A DNA stretch of 32,103 bases from Longimicrobium sp. (GCA_036377595.1 DASUYB010000175.1:85191-117293), one strand, 5' to 3'; positions 9,716 to 16,774 are shown, counted from the stretch's first letter. Numbers and translations are program-made. The notes: generated by a model not told the origin, from the letters alone.

Positions 9716-11929
9716 ATGATCCCGTCGCTGCTGACGCGCAAGATCGAGAAGCTTCCCCCCGAGGTGCGCCTCGAGGGCCGTATCCTCTTCCTGGTGGACG
9801 ACGCCGAGCTGGTGCGCCGCCAGCTCGAGGGCGAGGACGTCGAGCTCACGGAAGAGGTGCGCGCGAAGCTCCGCGACAACATCTCCACCGACGAGATCAC
9901 CCCCGCGTACATCTGCTACTACTACGACGAGACGCTGGGCGAATTCCCGTATCTCGGCCTGAAGGCGGGGACCGAGTTCCCCATCCGGCAGGGGCTGGTG
10001 AAGAAGGGCGGCTTCGTGGCCTCCGTCAGCGGCAAGCGCCGCGGCAAGGGCTCGTCGCGCGAGCAGAGCCCGTACGCCGAGATGATGGCGGGGATCCGGG
10101 TGGTGATCGCCGAGAACATCGAGCGCATCTACCGCGAGAACTGCCAGAACCTGGGCGTGCTGACGTCGACCAACTTCGAGCTGATCGACCGCATCCGCCG
10201 CGGCGAGACCATCCCGCTCAGCGAGTTCACCGAGGGCGCCGACGAGATCACCCGCGGCATCATCGAGCACGGCGGGCTCTTCAACTACAACGTGGCGCGG
10301 CTGCAGGGGACGGTGCGCACGCCGCCCATCTCCTGCCACGGTGCGGGTGAGACGGCCGAGGACCTGGACCGGCAGGACGTGCGGATGCTGCGCGGCAGCG
10401 GCGAGTACAACCAGCCCGGCCCCGACACCGGCGTGGACGGCGCCGCGGCCCAGTTCGTGGCCACGTCGACCTCGAACGCCGGCTCCGACGCGCTGGGCGC
10501 CGCGGGGACGACACACGGCCCGGGGCCGCGCCCGATGACGCTGGCGGAGAAGATCTTCGCGCGGCACTGGGTGACGGATTTGTCGAAGGACGCGGTCGGC
10601 GTGCCGTGGGTGCAGCCGGGCGATTCGGGATTCGTGAAGACCGACATCCGCTTCAGCCACGAGTACGTGACGCCGATGTCGGCCATCTTCTTCGAGCACT
10701 ACGTGGGCGAGGACGAGAAGGTGCTGGAGCCGGAGTCGATCCTCTTCTTCCGCGACCACCTGACCTTCCTGAAGGATGCGATGACGCAGGAGCGCATCCA
10801 GATGGGCCTTCTCAACGTGGCCAACCAGCTCGAGGTCAAGCAGCGCGAGTTCGCCGAGAAGCAGGGCGTCCGCCTGTACGGCGAGCTGGGGCACGGCAAG
10901 CACGGCTCCGAGGCCATCTGCCACAGCAAGATCCTGGAGGCCTACGCCGAGCCGGGGCAGATCATCATCGGCTCCGACAGCCACACGCCGCACGCTGGCG
11001 CGGTGGGCTGCGTGGCGTTCGGCGTGGGGACCACGGCCATCTTCAACTCGTGGATCACCCGGGACGTGCGGGTGGAGGTGCCGAAGTCGTTCCGCGTGGT
11101 GGTGCGCGGCGAGAAGCCGGCGAACGTCTCCGCAAAGGATTTCATGCTGGAGATCCTCCGCCAGCCGTACATCAAGGACGGCCACGCGATCGGGCAGATC
11201 ATCGAGTACACCGGCCCCGCGGTCGAGGCGCTCAGCGTGGACGAGCGCGCGACGATGACCAACATGGCCGCCGAGGTGGGCGCCTTCACCGGGATCGTGG
11301 CCCCCGACGCGAAGACGGCCGACTACCTGGTGGAGCAGCGGGGGATGAGCCGCGAGCGGGCCGAGGCGTTGTGCGACGGCCTGTTCAGCGACGAGGGCGC
11401 CGAGTACGTGATGACCATCGAGATCGACGCCTCCACCCTCCGCCCGATGATCGCGCTCCCCGGCGACCCGGGGAACGGGCAGCACGTGGACGAGCTGGCC
11501 GAGCCGGTGCGCATCGACATCGCCTACGCGGGGAGCTGCACGGCGGGGAAGAAGGAGGACATGGACATGTACGCCGCCGTGCTGCGCGAGTACGCCGAGC
11601 GCGGCGAGCGCAAGCCCGAGCACGTGCAGTTCTACATCCAGTGCGGCAGCCAGGAGGTGTACGCCTACTGCCAGGAGCAGGGCTACGACCGCATCTTCGA
11701 CGCGGTGGGCGCCACCTTCATCGAGCCGAGCTGCGGCGCGTGCATCAACGCCGGCCCGGGGGTGAGCCGCAAGCCCACCGACGTGACGATCAGCGCCATC
11801 AACCGCAACTTCCCCGGCCGCAGCGGCCCGGGGCAGCTGTACCTGGCGTCGCCGTACACGGTGGCCGCCAGCGCCATGGCCGGCGAGATCGTGGCCTGGG
11901 AGCCGCAGCCGGAGCTCGCGGGGGTGTAG
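9716..11929 (+). CDS. Aconitase-superfamily hydro-lyase, single chain with N-terminal swivel domain
   Basis: 737 residues. The N-terminal ~210 residues carry the swivel domain, recognisable by GKGSSREQSPYAEMMAG, VVIAENIERIYREN and QNLGVL, which in LeuD is a separate subunit and in AcnA is C-terminal. A ~70-residue Gly/Ser/Thr-rich linker follows, then the catalytic LeuC/aconitase part from TLAEKIFARHW, with IIGSDSHTPHAGAVG. The [4Fe-4S] ligands are Cys608 in GSCTAGKKED and Cys673/Cys676 in PSCGACINAGPG, with normal spacing. Members isomerise aconitate/citrate, isopropylmalate or homocitrate. The order swivel-then-catalytic recalls AcnB or a LeuD-LeuC fusion; the substrate cannot be decided. 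The start MIPSLLTRK was preferred over an upstream ATG at 9629 with no domain support. Confidence 0.9.
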   Translation: MIPSLLTRKIEKLPPEVRLEGRILFLVDDAELVRRQLEGEDVELTEEVRAKLRDNISTDEITPAYICYYYDETLGEFPYLGLKAGTEFPIRQGLVKKGGFVASVSGKRRGKGSSREQSPYAEMMAGIRVVIAENIERIYRENCQNLGVLTSTNFELIDRIRRGETIPLSEFTEGADEITRGIIEHGGLFNYNVARLQGTVRTPPISCHGAGETAEDLDRQDVRMLRGSGEYNQPGPDTGVDGAAAQFVATSTSNAGSDALGAAGTTHGPGPRPMTLAEKIFARHWVTDLSKDAVGVPWVQPGDSGFVKTDIRFSHEYVTPMSAIFFEHYVGEDEKVLEPESILFFRDHLTFLKDAMTQERIQMGLLNVANQLEVKQREFAEKQGVRLYGELGHGKHGSEAICHSKILEAYAEPGQIIIGSDSHTPHAGAVGCVAFGVGTTAIFNSWITRDVRVEVPKSFRVVVRGEKPANVSAKDFMLEILRQPYIKDGHAIGQIIEYTGPAVEALSVDERATMTNMAAEVGAFTGIVAPDAKTADYLVEQRGMSRERAEALCDGLFSDEGAEYVMTIEIDASTLRPMIALPGDPGNGQHVDELAEPVRIDIAYAGSCTAGKKEDMDMYAAVLREYAERGERKPEHVQFYIQCGSQEVYAYCQEQGYDRIFDAVGATFIEPSCGACINAGPGVSRKPTDVTISAINRNFPGRSGPGQLYLASPYTVAASAMAGEIVAWEPQPELAGV

Positions 11930-11963
11930 GCATCACCGAGCGCGGCTGACGGAGTCGGTGGTG

Positions 11964-11997
11964 GCGAAGCGCCGGTCCCGCGGGACCGGCGCTTCGC
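11964..11997 (+). terminator. Terminator of the aconitase-like gene
   Basis: A perfect 16-bp stem (GCGAAGCGCCGGTCCC and complement) around GC, 35 bases after the stop. The outer arm GAAGCGCCG recurs in the terminators of the following small-gene array, so part of it belongs to the duplicated segment. Confidence 0.8.
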
Positions 11998-12071
11998 TCG
12001 TTGTGCGCAGAGTGACCGTGTTGTGGCGACGCTCCAAAGCGGCCTCAAGCACATATTGAAGTGAACTGAGT
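11988..12071 (+). repeat. Duplicated leader segment, copy 1 (second copy 13330-13413)
   Basis: About 84 bases, running from the 3' arm of the preceding terminator to TTGAAGTGAACTGAGT, are nearly identical to 13330-13413 (roughly six differences by eye). Each copy leads into a 163-residue JAB-like gene. The terminator arm, promoter -35 and leader were thus duplicated together with the gene. Confidence 0.85.
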
Positions 12072-12084
12072 CCGCATATAGCCT
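12056..12084 (+). promoter_or_regulatory. Putative promoter of the first JAB-like gene
   Basis: TTGAAG, 17 bases, TAGCCT. The second copy has TTGAAG, 17 bases, TACTCT at the same relative place, so the -35 is invariant, the spacing is kept, and the -10 keeps the T, A and final T. The start site would be near 12091, about 50 bases before the ATG. Confidence 0.5.
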
Positions 12085-12141
12085 TGAGCCCCTTTCTCGA
12101 ATCGCACAATGCCCACGCGGTCACCTCGGGGTCCGGCTTGC

Positions 12142-12633
12142 ATGCTTAACCTCACACTGGAGAGGATCGAGCGGCAGATTCGCCATCTGCCAGTCGAGCA
12201 TGCTTTCGCACTCGACGCGGGTCACAACATCGTCGTCCATCGTACGAACGATCACCGGTCCCGCGTGGCATTCACGAAGTCGGAGATCGCGGCGATGGCC
12301 GGCGCGATTCTCACGCACAATCATCCAGGTGGTCGCTCCTTCTCGATCCGCGATCTTCTGCTGGCACGCGATGCAGGATTGAGCGAGCTACGGGTGGTAA
12401 CATCCAGAAACAGATACTCGCTCAAACCTCCGGTAGAGGGATGGGATACGTGCGGGCGCGACGAGTTCATGGCCGTCGTTGGCCGAGAACGGGCCTTGCT
12501 TCTTGAACAGCTGCGTGGTGAGATTGCGAGAGGCCGCATGACGAGCTCGTTGCTGGATTCCGTCTTCCATCACCACCTGTGCGAGCGGCTCGCTTCGCTC
12601 GGACTGATCCAGTACCGTGTCGAAACGTGGTAG
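12142..12633 (+). CDS. JAB/JAMM-like metallopeptidase-fold protein, copy 1
   Basis: 163 residues. The core ILTHNHPGGRSFSIRD gives His59-x-His61...Ser68..Asp71, and a conserved Glu19 lies in LPVEHAF. This is the E...HxH...SxxD signature of JAB/MPN zinc hydrolases (RadC-like and prokaryotic isopeptidases), although the His-Ser spacing is one residue shorter than in RadC. Strand-like LRVVTS and YSLKPPVEGW follow. The C-terminal half (~110-163) is helical with a GEIARGR motif. Hand alignment with the second copy is gap-free with 88 of 163 identities, and all putative zinc residues are kept. The start MLNLTLERIE is set by that conservation. A 74-residue partner gene starts 19 bases downstream with a good GGAGG site. 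Biological role unknown. Confidence 0.85.
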   Translation: MLNLTLERIERQIRHLPVEHAFALDAGHNIVVHRTNDHRSRVAFTKSEIAAMAGAILTHNHPGGRSFSIRDLLLARDAGLSELRVVTSRNRYSLKPPVEGWDTCGRDEFMAVVGRERALLLEQLRGEIARGRMTSSLLDSVFHHHLCERLASLGLIQYRVETW

Positions 12634-12652
12634 CTCGAATTCGGAGGTGCGA

Positions 12653-12877
12653 ATGTACACGCTGATTGATCCACCGATCTCCCCGTTTTCTCCACCCGAG
12701 AAGATTACCGCGTGGATCGATGAGCTGCGCTCGTGGATCTCGCTTCCGGAGTTCCGGGACCATCCGGAGAACCGCAAGCGACTCGACGAGGCGATCGCCG
12801 AGGCCGAGCAGTATCTGAAAGACAGCCGCGAACACGCCGGAACTTCTCGGCAACCACCCAACCGACCAGCAGTCTGA
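12653..12877 (+). CDS. Small paralogous protein with conserved PPxRPAV tail, copy 1
   Basis: 74 residues; GGAGG lies five bases before the ATG. The pattern shared with the three other copies is DPP[VI]..FS.PE.I.AW[IL]..LR near the N-terminus, a PEF motif at mid-length, an acidic helix EAIAEAEQYL, then a basic, proline-rich tail ending PPNRPAV. The middle looks alpha-helical. There is no signal peptide and no membrane segment. It follows the first JAB-like gene by 19 bases, so the two are presumably cotranscribed. No known family was recognised. Codon use is less GC-extreme than in neighbouring genes. Confidence 0.85.
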   Translation: MYTLIDPPISPFSPPEKITAWIDELRSWISLPEFRDHPENRKRLDEAIAEAEQYLKDSREHAGTSRQPPNRPAV

Positions 12878-12976
12878 TCGCTGAGGCGGCCGCAGGAATG
12901 ACGACGAGCTGCGGGACGAACGGCCTGGTGCTGGTCGCGCCGGACGGCTCGATGGCCAAAGCGGTCGCCCCCACAT

Positions 12977-13036
12977 CGCTTGTGGGAGAGGGTCGCGGCG
13001 CTTGGCCTGATTCGCTACAGCGCTCAGAAGTGGTAG
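12977..13036 (+). pseudogene. 3' remnant of a third JAB-like gene
   Basis: Translating from 12977 gives RLWERVAALGLIRYSAQKW and a stop. This aligns without gaps to the last 19 residues of the two intact copies (e.g. RLWERMASHGLVRYAAERW). No start codon, N-terminal half or HxH motif precedes it, and upstream DNA back to 12878 does not align in any frame I could follow. It ends 19 bases before the next small gene, the same spacing as in the first unit, showing that this unit once had the same two-gene layout. Confidence 0.8.
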
Positions 13037-13055
13037 CTACAGCCGCGGAGGAAGC

Positions 13056-13283
13056 ATGTACTATGTCGTGATCGATCCACCGGTGTCGTCGTTCTCGACG
13101 CCTGAGGAGATCAGCGCGTGGATCACGGAGCTCCGTTCGCGCGCTTCGCGGCCGGAGTTCCAGTATCCCGAGGGAGGGAAGTCGCTCGACTTCGCGCTGG
13201 CCGAGGCAGAAGGGTGGCTGGTCGAGAGCCGAATGCGAGCGGAGCCGCAGCGCCGGCGGCCACCCGACCGTCCCGCCGGCTGA
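13056..13283 (+). CDS. Small paralogous protein, copy 2 (tail PPDRPAG)
   Basis: 75 residues; GGAGG lies just before the ATG. It matches the other copies at IDPPVSSFSTPEEISAW, LRSRASRPEFQ, ALAEAEGWL and the tail RRPPDRPAG. It is preceded by the remnant of a JAB-like gene, so it now stands without an intact partner upstream, and it is followed by its own hairpin terminator. It is still open and conserved, so presumably functional. Confidence 0.85.
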   Translation: MYYVVIDPPVSSFSTPEEISAWITELRSRASRPEFQYPEGGKSLDFALAEAEGWLVESRMRAEPQRRRPPDRPAG

Positions 13284-13305
13284 GCGGCGAGATCACCGTA
13301 CGAGA

Positions 13306-13337
13306 GAAGCGCCGGCGCCGAACGGGGTCGGCGCTTC
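13306..13337 (+). terminator. Terminator after small-protein copy 2
   Basis: GAAGCGCCG and CGGCGCTTC arms, 22 bases after the stop. The arm sequence is the same as in the hairpins after the aconitase-like gene and after small-protein copy 4. Confidence 0.7.
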
Positions 13338-13413
13338 GCGCGTTGTGCGCGGAGTGACCGAGTTGTGGCGACGCTCCGAAGCGGCCTCAAGTGCATATTG
13401 AAGTGAACTGAGT
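13330..13413 (+). repeat. Duplicated leader segment, copy 2
   Basis: Near-identical to 11988-12071, running from the terminator 3' arm to TTGAAGTGAACTGAGT, and placed at the same distance from a JAB-like gene. Confidence 0.85.
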
Positions 13414-13426
13414 TTACCCCTACTCT
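13398..13426 (+). promoter_or_regulatory. Putative promoter of the second JAB-like gene
   Basis: TTGAAG, 17 bases, TACTCT; equivalent in position to the one at 12056. The start would be near 13433, about 50 bases before the ATG. Confidence 0.5.
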
Positions 13427-13484
13427 TCAGCCCGTTTCCCGAACAGCACAATGCCAGCGAGCTTGCTTCACGAGGTCGGTTTGG

Positions 13485-13976
13485 ATGCTCAACCTGACGC
13501 TGGAGCGCATCGAGCGGCAGATCCGCAACCTGCCGGTGGAGCGCGCGTTCCTTCTCGATCAGGAGCGTGGGATCATGTGGCAGACCACGGACGATCTGCC
13601 CGATGGCGTGTCGTTTTCGCTGGAAGAGCTCCACTCGATGGACGGCGGGATTCTCACCCACAACCACCCGGGCGGCCGCTCCCTCTCGACCGATGACGTC
13701 CTGCTCGCGAGGATGTGGAAGCTGCAGGAGATCCGTGTGGTGACGGCGAAGCAGCGATTCTCCATCAAACCGCCGGAGGAGGGGTGGAATCCCACGCCCA
13801 CAGAAGTGTTCCTGACGGTCCTTCGGCGCGAACTGGGCTTGCTGGATCGGCAGGTGGAGGATGAGATTGCAAGAGGCATCCTGACTGCGGCTCGCGCAGA
13901 CCTCGTGTACCATCACCGACTCTGGGAGCGGATGGCCAGCCACGGGCTCGTCCGCTACGCCGCTGAAAGGTGGTAG
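13485..13976 (+). CDS. JAB/JAMM-like metallopeptidase-fold protein, copy 2
   Basis: 163 residues, the same length as copy 1. Glu19 (LPVERAF), His59, His61, Ser68 and Asp71 (ILTHNHPGGRSLSTDD) are all kept, followed by IRVVTAKQRFSIKPPEEGW. The N-terminal 19 residues and the HxH segment are the most conserved parts. The middle (31-50) and the residue 101-120 region are the most divergent, as if substrate-facing surfaces differ. GAGG lies nine bases before the ATG. The next small-protein gene begins four bases after the stop, which suggests coupled translation. Confidence 0.86.
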   Translation: MLNLTLERIERQIRNLPVERAFLLDQERGIMWQTTDDLPDGVSFSLEELHSMDGGILTHNHPGGRSLSTDDVLLARMWKLQEIRVVTAKQRFSIKPPEEGWNPTPTEVFLTVLRRELGLLDRQVEDEIARGILTAARADLVYHHRLWERMASHGLVRYAAERW

Positions 13977-13980
13977 GCAG

Positions 13981-14220
13981 ATGGCGGGAGAAAAGGTCTT
14001 CACCGTCTTCGATCCTCCGGTGACGCCGTTCTCGCGGCCGGAGACCATCAGTGCGTGGATCGAGGAGCTTCGCGGCCGCGCCGGGAGGCCGGAGTTCCAG
14101 CATGCGGAGAATCGCAAGCGGCTCGATGCGGCGATCGCGGAAGCGCAGGAATGGCTTGCGAGAAGCCAGACCAGAGCGGCGTCACGACTGAGGCGGCCTC
14201 CCGATCGTCCCGCCGTCTGA
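13981..14220 (+). CDS. Small paralogous protein, copy 3 (tail PPDRPAV)
   Basis: 79 residues, slightly longer at the N-terminus (MAGEKVFTVFDPPV). It shares FSRPETISAWIEELR, RPEFQ, AIAEAQEWL and the tail RRPPDRPAV. It starts four bases after the second JAB-like gene. A degenerate GAAGCGCCGGC arm follows at 14242 without a matching 3' arm, so transcription may continue into copy 4. Confidence 0.85.
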   Translation: MAGEKVFTVFDPPVTPFSRPETISAWIEELRGRAGRPEFQHAENRKRLDAAIAEAQEWLARSQTRAASRLRRPPDRPAV

Positions 14221-14298
14221 TCGCGAGATCACGATAATGACGAAGCGCCGGCCCCCGCCCGGGAGCCGAACGGCGGTAAGCCAGCGAGGGAGGAGAGC

Positions 14299-14526
14299 GT
14301 GTACACGCTATTCGACGCGCCCGTGAACCAGTTCTCGCCTCCCGAGAGGATCATCGCCTGGCTGGATCATCTGCGCTCCCAGGCATCGAGGCCCGAGTTC
14401 CAGAACGATGCAGAAAACCTGAGATCTCTGGAGGACGCAGTGGCGGAGGCTCAGGCCTGGCTGGAGCAGAGCCGCGCGAAGGTGGCGCGAGGCCGGGGGC
14501 GGCCACCCAGCCGTCCCGCCGTGTAG
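14299..14526 (+). CDS. Small paralogous protein, copy 4 (tail PPSRPAV)
   Basis: 75 residues. The start is a GTG preceded by GGGAGGAGAG. It shares DAPVNQFSPPERIIAWL, LRSQASRPEFQ, AVAEAQAWL and the tail RPPSRPAV. There is no JAB-like gene or remnant between it and copy 3, so the array ends with a solitary small gene. A hairpin terminator follows. Confidence 0.85.
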   Translation: MYTLFDAPVNQFSPPERIIAWLDHLRSQASRPEFQNDAENLRSLEDAVAEAQAWLEQSRAKVARGRGRPPSRPAV

Positions 14527-14542
14527 TCGATCCTGAAGCAGA

Positions 14543-14575
14543 AAGCGCCGGCCCCCCGCTCGGGAGCCGGCGCTT
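14543..14575. terminator. Terminator between the small-gene array and the convergent kinase gene
   Basis: AAGCGCCGGC and GCCGGCGCTT, a 10-bp stem 16 bases after small-protein copy 4 and 31 bases beyond the end of the convergent kinase gene, so it may serve both. Confidence 0.7.
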
Positions 14576-14605
14576 CGTCGTTCGCCGTCGTGCTGCGTGC
14601 GCGGG

Positions 14606-15547
14606 CTACGCCACCGTGCTGGCGGCGTGCGCCACGCCGGCGGTCCGGCGGAGCTTCTGCGTGAGGTCGGCGATGAGCACCTGCGCGAAGGCGAGCGGGA
14701 CCAGGCGGCTGTCGTTGCCCTCCTCGTCCATGAACAGCCCCAGCGCATCGGACTCGAAGGTCTCGGGGAAGCGCTCCACGGCCCACCCGTCCACCATCTC
14801 CCCGGGCAGGTCCGCATCGACGCGCACCACCAGTGCGTCGCCGTCGCCCTCGTCGAACGCGACGAAGTCGCCGAAGCGGTGCATGATCCCGTTGCTGCGG
14901 ACGGCTTCGGCGGCCTTGCGGCGGAGCGTGAGGGTGGCGCGCACCTCGCTGTCGGGCGCGTCCCACTCGGGGATCTCGTAGCGCACCACCAGGTCGGCGC
15001 GGTCGGCCTGCGGCAGCACGTACTCCTTGCTGTCCAGCAGGTGCCGGGCGATGTGCTTGAGCACCTCGGCCTCGCTGTAGCCGCGCGTCTTCACGTCGCG
15101 GCGCAGCTTCCAGCGGAACAGGAGCTCGGGCTCGGGCTGGAGGAACACGGCCAGGTCGTACGCGGTGCGCAGCTCGTCGCTGGGAAAGCCCAGCAGCCCG
15201 CGCACCAGCACCACCTCGTTGGCGTCCACCGTGCGGATCTGGCCGAAGCTGCCGTCCGAGTGGTCGTATCCCCGGTTGCGCACGGGGCGGCCGCGGCCCA
15301 GGAGCCGCAGGTGCTCCTGCATCAGCGGGAAGTTGTGCACGGTGGGGTGCAGCGCCGTCACGCCCAGCTCGTGGCGCTCGGCGCGGGTGTAGCGGTGGTA
15401 GTCGTCCAGCTCGAGCGTGCTCACGCGCTCCGGACCGATCAGCGACGCCACGCCCTGCGCCACCGTGCTCTTCCCGCTCCCGGAATCGCCCACGATGCCG
15501 AGGACGAAGGGAAGATGCTCGAAGTCGGAGCCCGGAAGGATGCTCAT
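14606..15547 (-). CDS. Phosphoribulokinase/uridine-kinase family protein
   Basis: 313 residues. The P-loop GDSGSGKST (Lys26) is followed by LELDDYHRYTRAER and GVTALHPTVHNF, which resembles DDYH...GVTALDP...NNF of plant/cyanobacterial (class II) phosphoribulokinases. Further on are YDHSDGSFG, VVLVRGLLGF (where PRKs have IEGLHP) and FRWKLRRDVKTRGYS. The C-terminal ~100 residues (from ~215) are less conserved. PRK makes ribulose-1,5-bisphosphate, but no RuBisCO or other Calvin-cycle gene is in view, and the altered EGLHP motif leaves the substrate open. The start MSILPG lies in an ATGA overlap with a 14-codon upstream frame that carries the good ribosome site. An in-frame ATG at 15601 would put that Shine-Dalgarno inside the gene and was rejected. 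Confidence 0.82.
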   Translation of the reverse strand: MSILPGSDFEHLPFVLGIVGDSGSGKSTVAQGVASLIGPERVSTLELDDYHRYTRAERHELGVTALHPTVHNFPLMQEHLRLLGRGRPVRNRGYDHSDGSFGQIRTVDANEVVLVRGLLGFPSDELRTAYDLAVFLQPEPELLFRWKLRRDVKTRGYSEAEVLKHIARHLLDSKEYVLPQADRADLVVRYEIPEWDAPDSEVRATLTLRRKAAEAVRSNGIMHRFGDFVAFDEGDGDALVVRVDADLPGEMVDGWAVERFPETFESDALGLFMDEEGNDSRLVPLAFAQVLIADLTQKLRRTAGVAHAASTVA

Positions 15548-15588
15548 TCTGGAGACGCGGCAGGGCGCGTCGCGCGCGCTGGGGCCAT
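15544..15588 (-). CDS. Possible 14-codon upstream frame coupled to the kinase gene
   Basis: The sequence GGGAGG, five bases, ATG, encoding MAPARATRPAASPE, ends in a TGA that overlaps the kinase ATG (ATGA). It has the only strong ribosome-binding site in front of the kinase, so translation probably reaches the kinase through reinitiation. It may be a leader peptide or chance; no function is claimed for the peptide itself. Confidence 0.4.
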   Translation of the reverse strand: MAPARATRPAASPE

Positions 15589-15771
15589 GAAGACCTCCCA
15601 TTCAGGATTCGCGGAGAACGTGCATGTTAGCGCGCTGTCTCCGGATGCGAAAGTGAAATGCGATTAGGGGAGCCTTACGATGCAATTAGTGCGTGAGTGC
15701 GTGAGTGCGCTGCGGCACGTACGTTGTCTGAGTTCACGTGGGGATGGAGATCAACGGAGGGCGGCGGGGAG

Positions 15772-16323
15772 ATGTCGGGATACTGCGACGCGGCGCCGGG
15801 GCACGAGTGGCACGGGCCCTATCACGATCACGAATACGGGTTTCCGCTCGCCGGCGACGACGAGCTGCTGGAGAGGCTGGCGCTGGAGATCAACCAGGCC
15901 GGGCTCTCCTGGCTCACCATCCTCAAGAAGCGCGACGCCTTCCGCCGTGCCTTCGACGGCTTCGACGTGGACCGCGTCGCGGCGTACGGCGACGAGGACC
16001 GCGAGCGGCTGATGGCCGACCCCGGCATCATCCGCAACCGGCTGAAGATCGACGCGGTGATCGAGAACGCGCGCCGCATCCGGCAGCTGCGCGAGTCGCA
16101 CGGCTCGTTCGCGGCATGGCTCGACGCGCATCACCCGCGCTCGAAGGAAGAGTGGGTGAAGCTGTTCAAGCGCACCTTCCGCTTCACCGGCGGCGAGATC
16201 GTGGGCGAGTTCCTGATGAGCACCGGCTACCTCCCCGGCGCGCATCGCCCCGACTGCCCCGTGCACGCGCGCATCCTGGCGGCCGGCCCGGCGTGGGCGC
16301 GCACGGCCGCCGCCGCGGTCTGA
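15772..16323 (+). CDS. tag: DNA-3-methyladenine glycosylase I
   Basis: 183 residues, normal length for Tag. It excises 3-methyladenine from alkylated DNA in base-excision repair. The structural zinc ligands of the family are all present: Cys5, His18 (YHDHEYG), His158 and Cys162 (HRPDC). The substrate pocket motif LEINQAGLSWLTILKKR holds the conserved Glu39, and the helix-hairpin-helix part contains RNRLKIDAVIENARRI. The start MSGYCD puts Cys5 at the family position; GGCGGGGAG lies directly before it. A DUF4259-type gene follows 26 bases later. The 170 bases upstream contain a short GTGCGTGA tandem and the divergent kinase promoter region. Confidence 0.96.
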   Translation: MSGYCDAAPGHEWHGPYHDHEYGFPLAGDDELLERLALEINQAGLSWLTILKKRDAFRRAFDGFDVDRVAAYGDEDRERLMADPGIIRNRLKIDAVIENARRIRQLRESHGSFAAWLDAHHPRSKEEWVKLFKRTFRFTGGEIVGEFLMSTGYLPGAHRPDCPVHARILAAGPAWARTAAAAV

Positions 16324-16349
16324 CTCACGCTCGGACGGGAGACGGGACG

Positions 16350-16751
16350 ATGGGTGCGTGGGGCGTGGGCGCCTTCGACAACGACACGGCGCTGGACTGG
16401 CTCGACACGCTGGAGCGCCTGGGCGCGGAGGCGATGCTGGTCGCCTTCCAGACGATCGCGGAGGAGGGCGAGCGCATCGAGGTGGAGCAGGCGCGCATCG
16501 CCATCGCGGCGGCCGAGGCGGTGGCGGCATCGCGCGGCCGTCCCGCGCCCGACCTCCCCGGCGAGCTGGCGGAGTGGGTGCGGGCGCGCGGCGGCGACGT
16601 CGATGCCGCGCTCGCCGCGCAGGCCGTGGACGCCGTCACCCGCATCCGCGAGGCGTCCGACCTGCGCGACCTGTGGGGCGAGGACGACAGCGGCGCCGAA
16701 TGGGAGACGACCATCGCCGAACTGCTCGACCGGCTGCGCACGGCCGGCTAG
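16350..16751 (+). CDS. DUF4259-like small protein
   Basis: 133 residues starting MGAWGVGAFDNDTALDWLDTL, the hallmark N-terminus of DUF4259 proteins (MGAWG.G.FDND.A.DW). The rest is helical and acidic, with WVRARGGDVDAALAAQAVDAV and an LRDLWGEDD segment near the C-terminus. It is cytoplasmic and of unknown function. It begins 26 bases after tag and is probably cotranscribed with it. A large hairpin repeat follows. Confidence 0.88.
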   Translation: MGAWGVGAFDNDTALDWLDTLERLGAEAMLVAFQTIAEEGERIEVEQARIAIAAAEAVAASRGRPAPDLPGELAEWVRARGGDVDAALAAQAVDAVTRIREASDLRDLWGEDDSGAEWETTIAELLDRLRTAG

Positions 16752-16774
16752 CCGTATCCCATCGATCCCTGGCC

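Noticed and set aside
9455..11623. Minus-strand 722-codon frame
   Set aside because: Antisense shadow of the aconitase-like gene; the composition is His/Arg/Val-rich with no motif.
12653..14526. Small tailed proteins as ubiquitin-like modifiers
   Set aside because: The tail and nearby JAMM-like enzyme are suggestive, but the body looks helical rather than beta-grasp and no E1/E2-like gene is present; kept only as a processing-site idea.
11988..14575. CRISPR array or satellite repeat
   Set aside because: The repeats are gene-length, irregularly spaced and coding; no short direct repeats with unique spacers.
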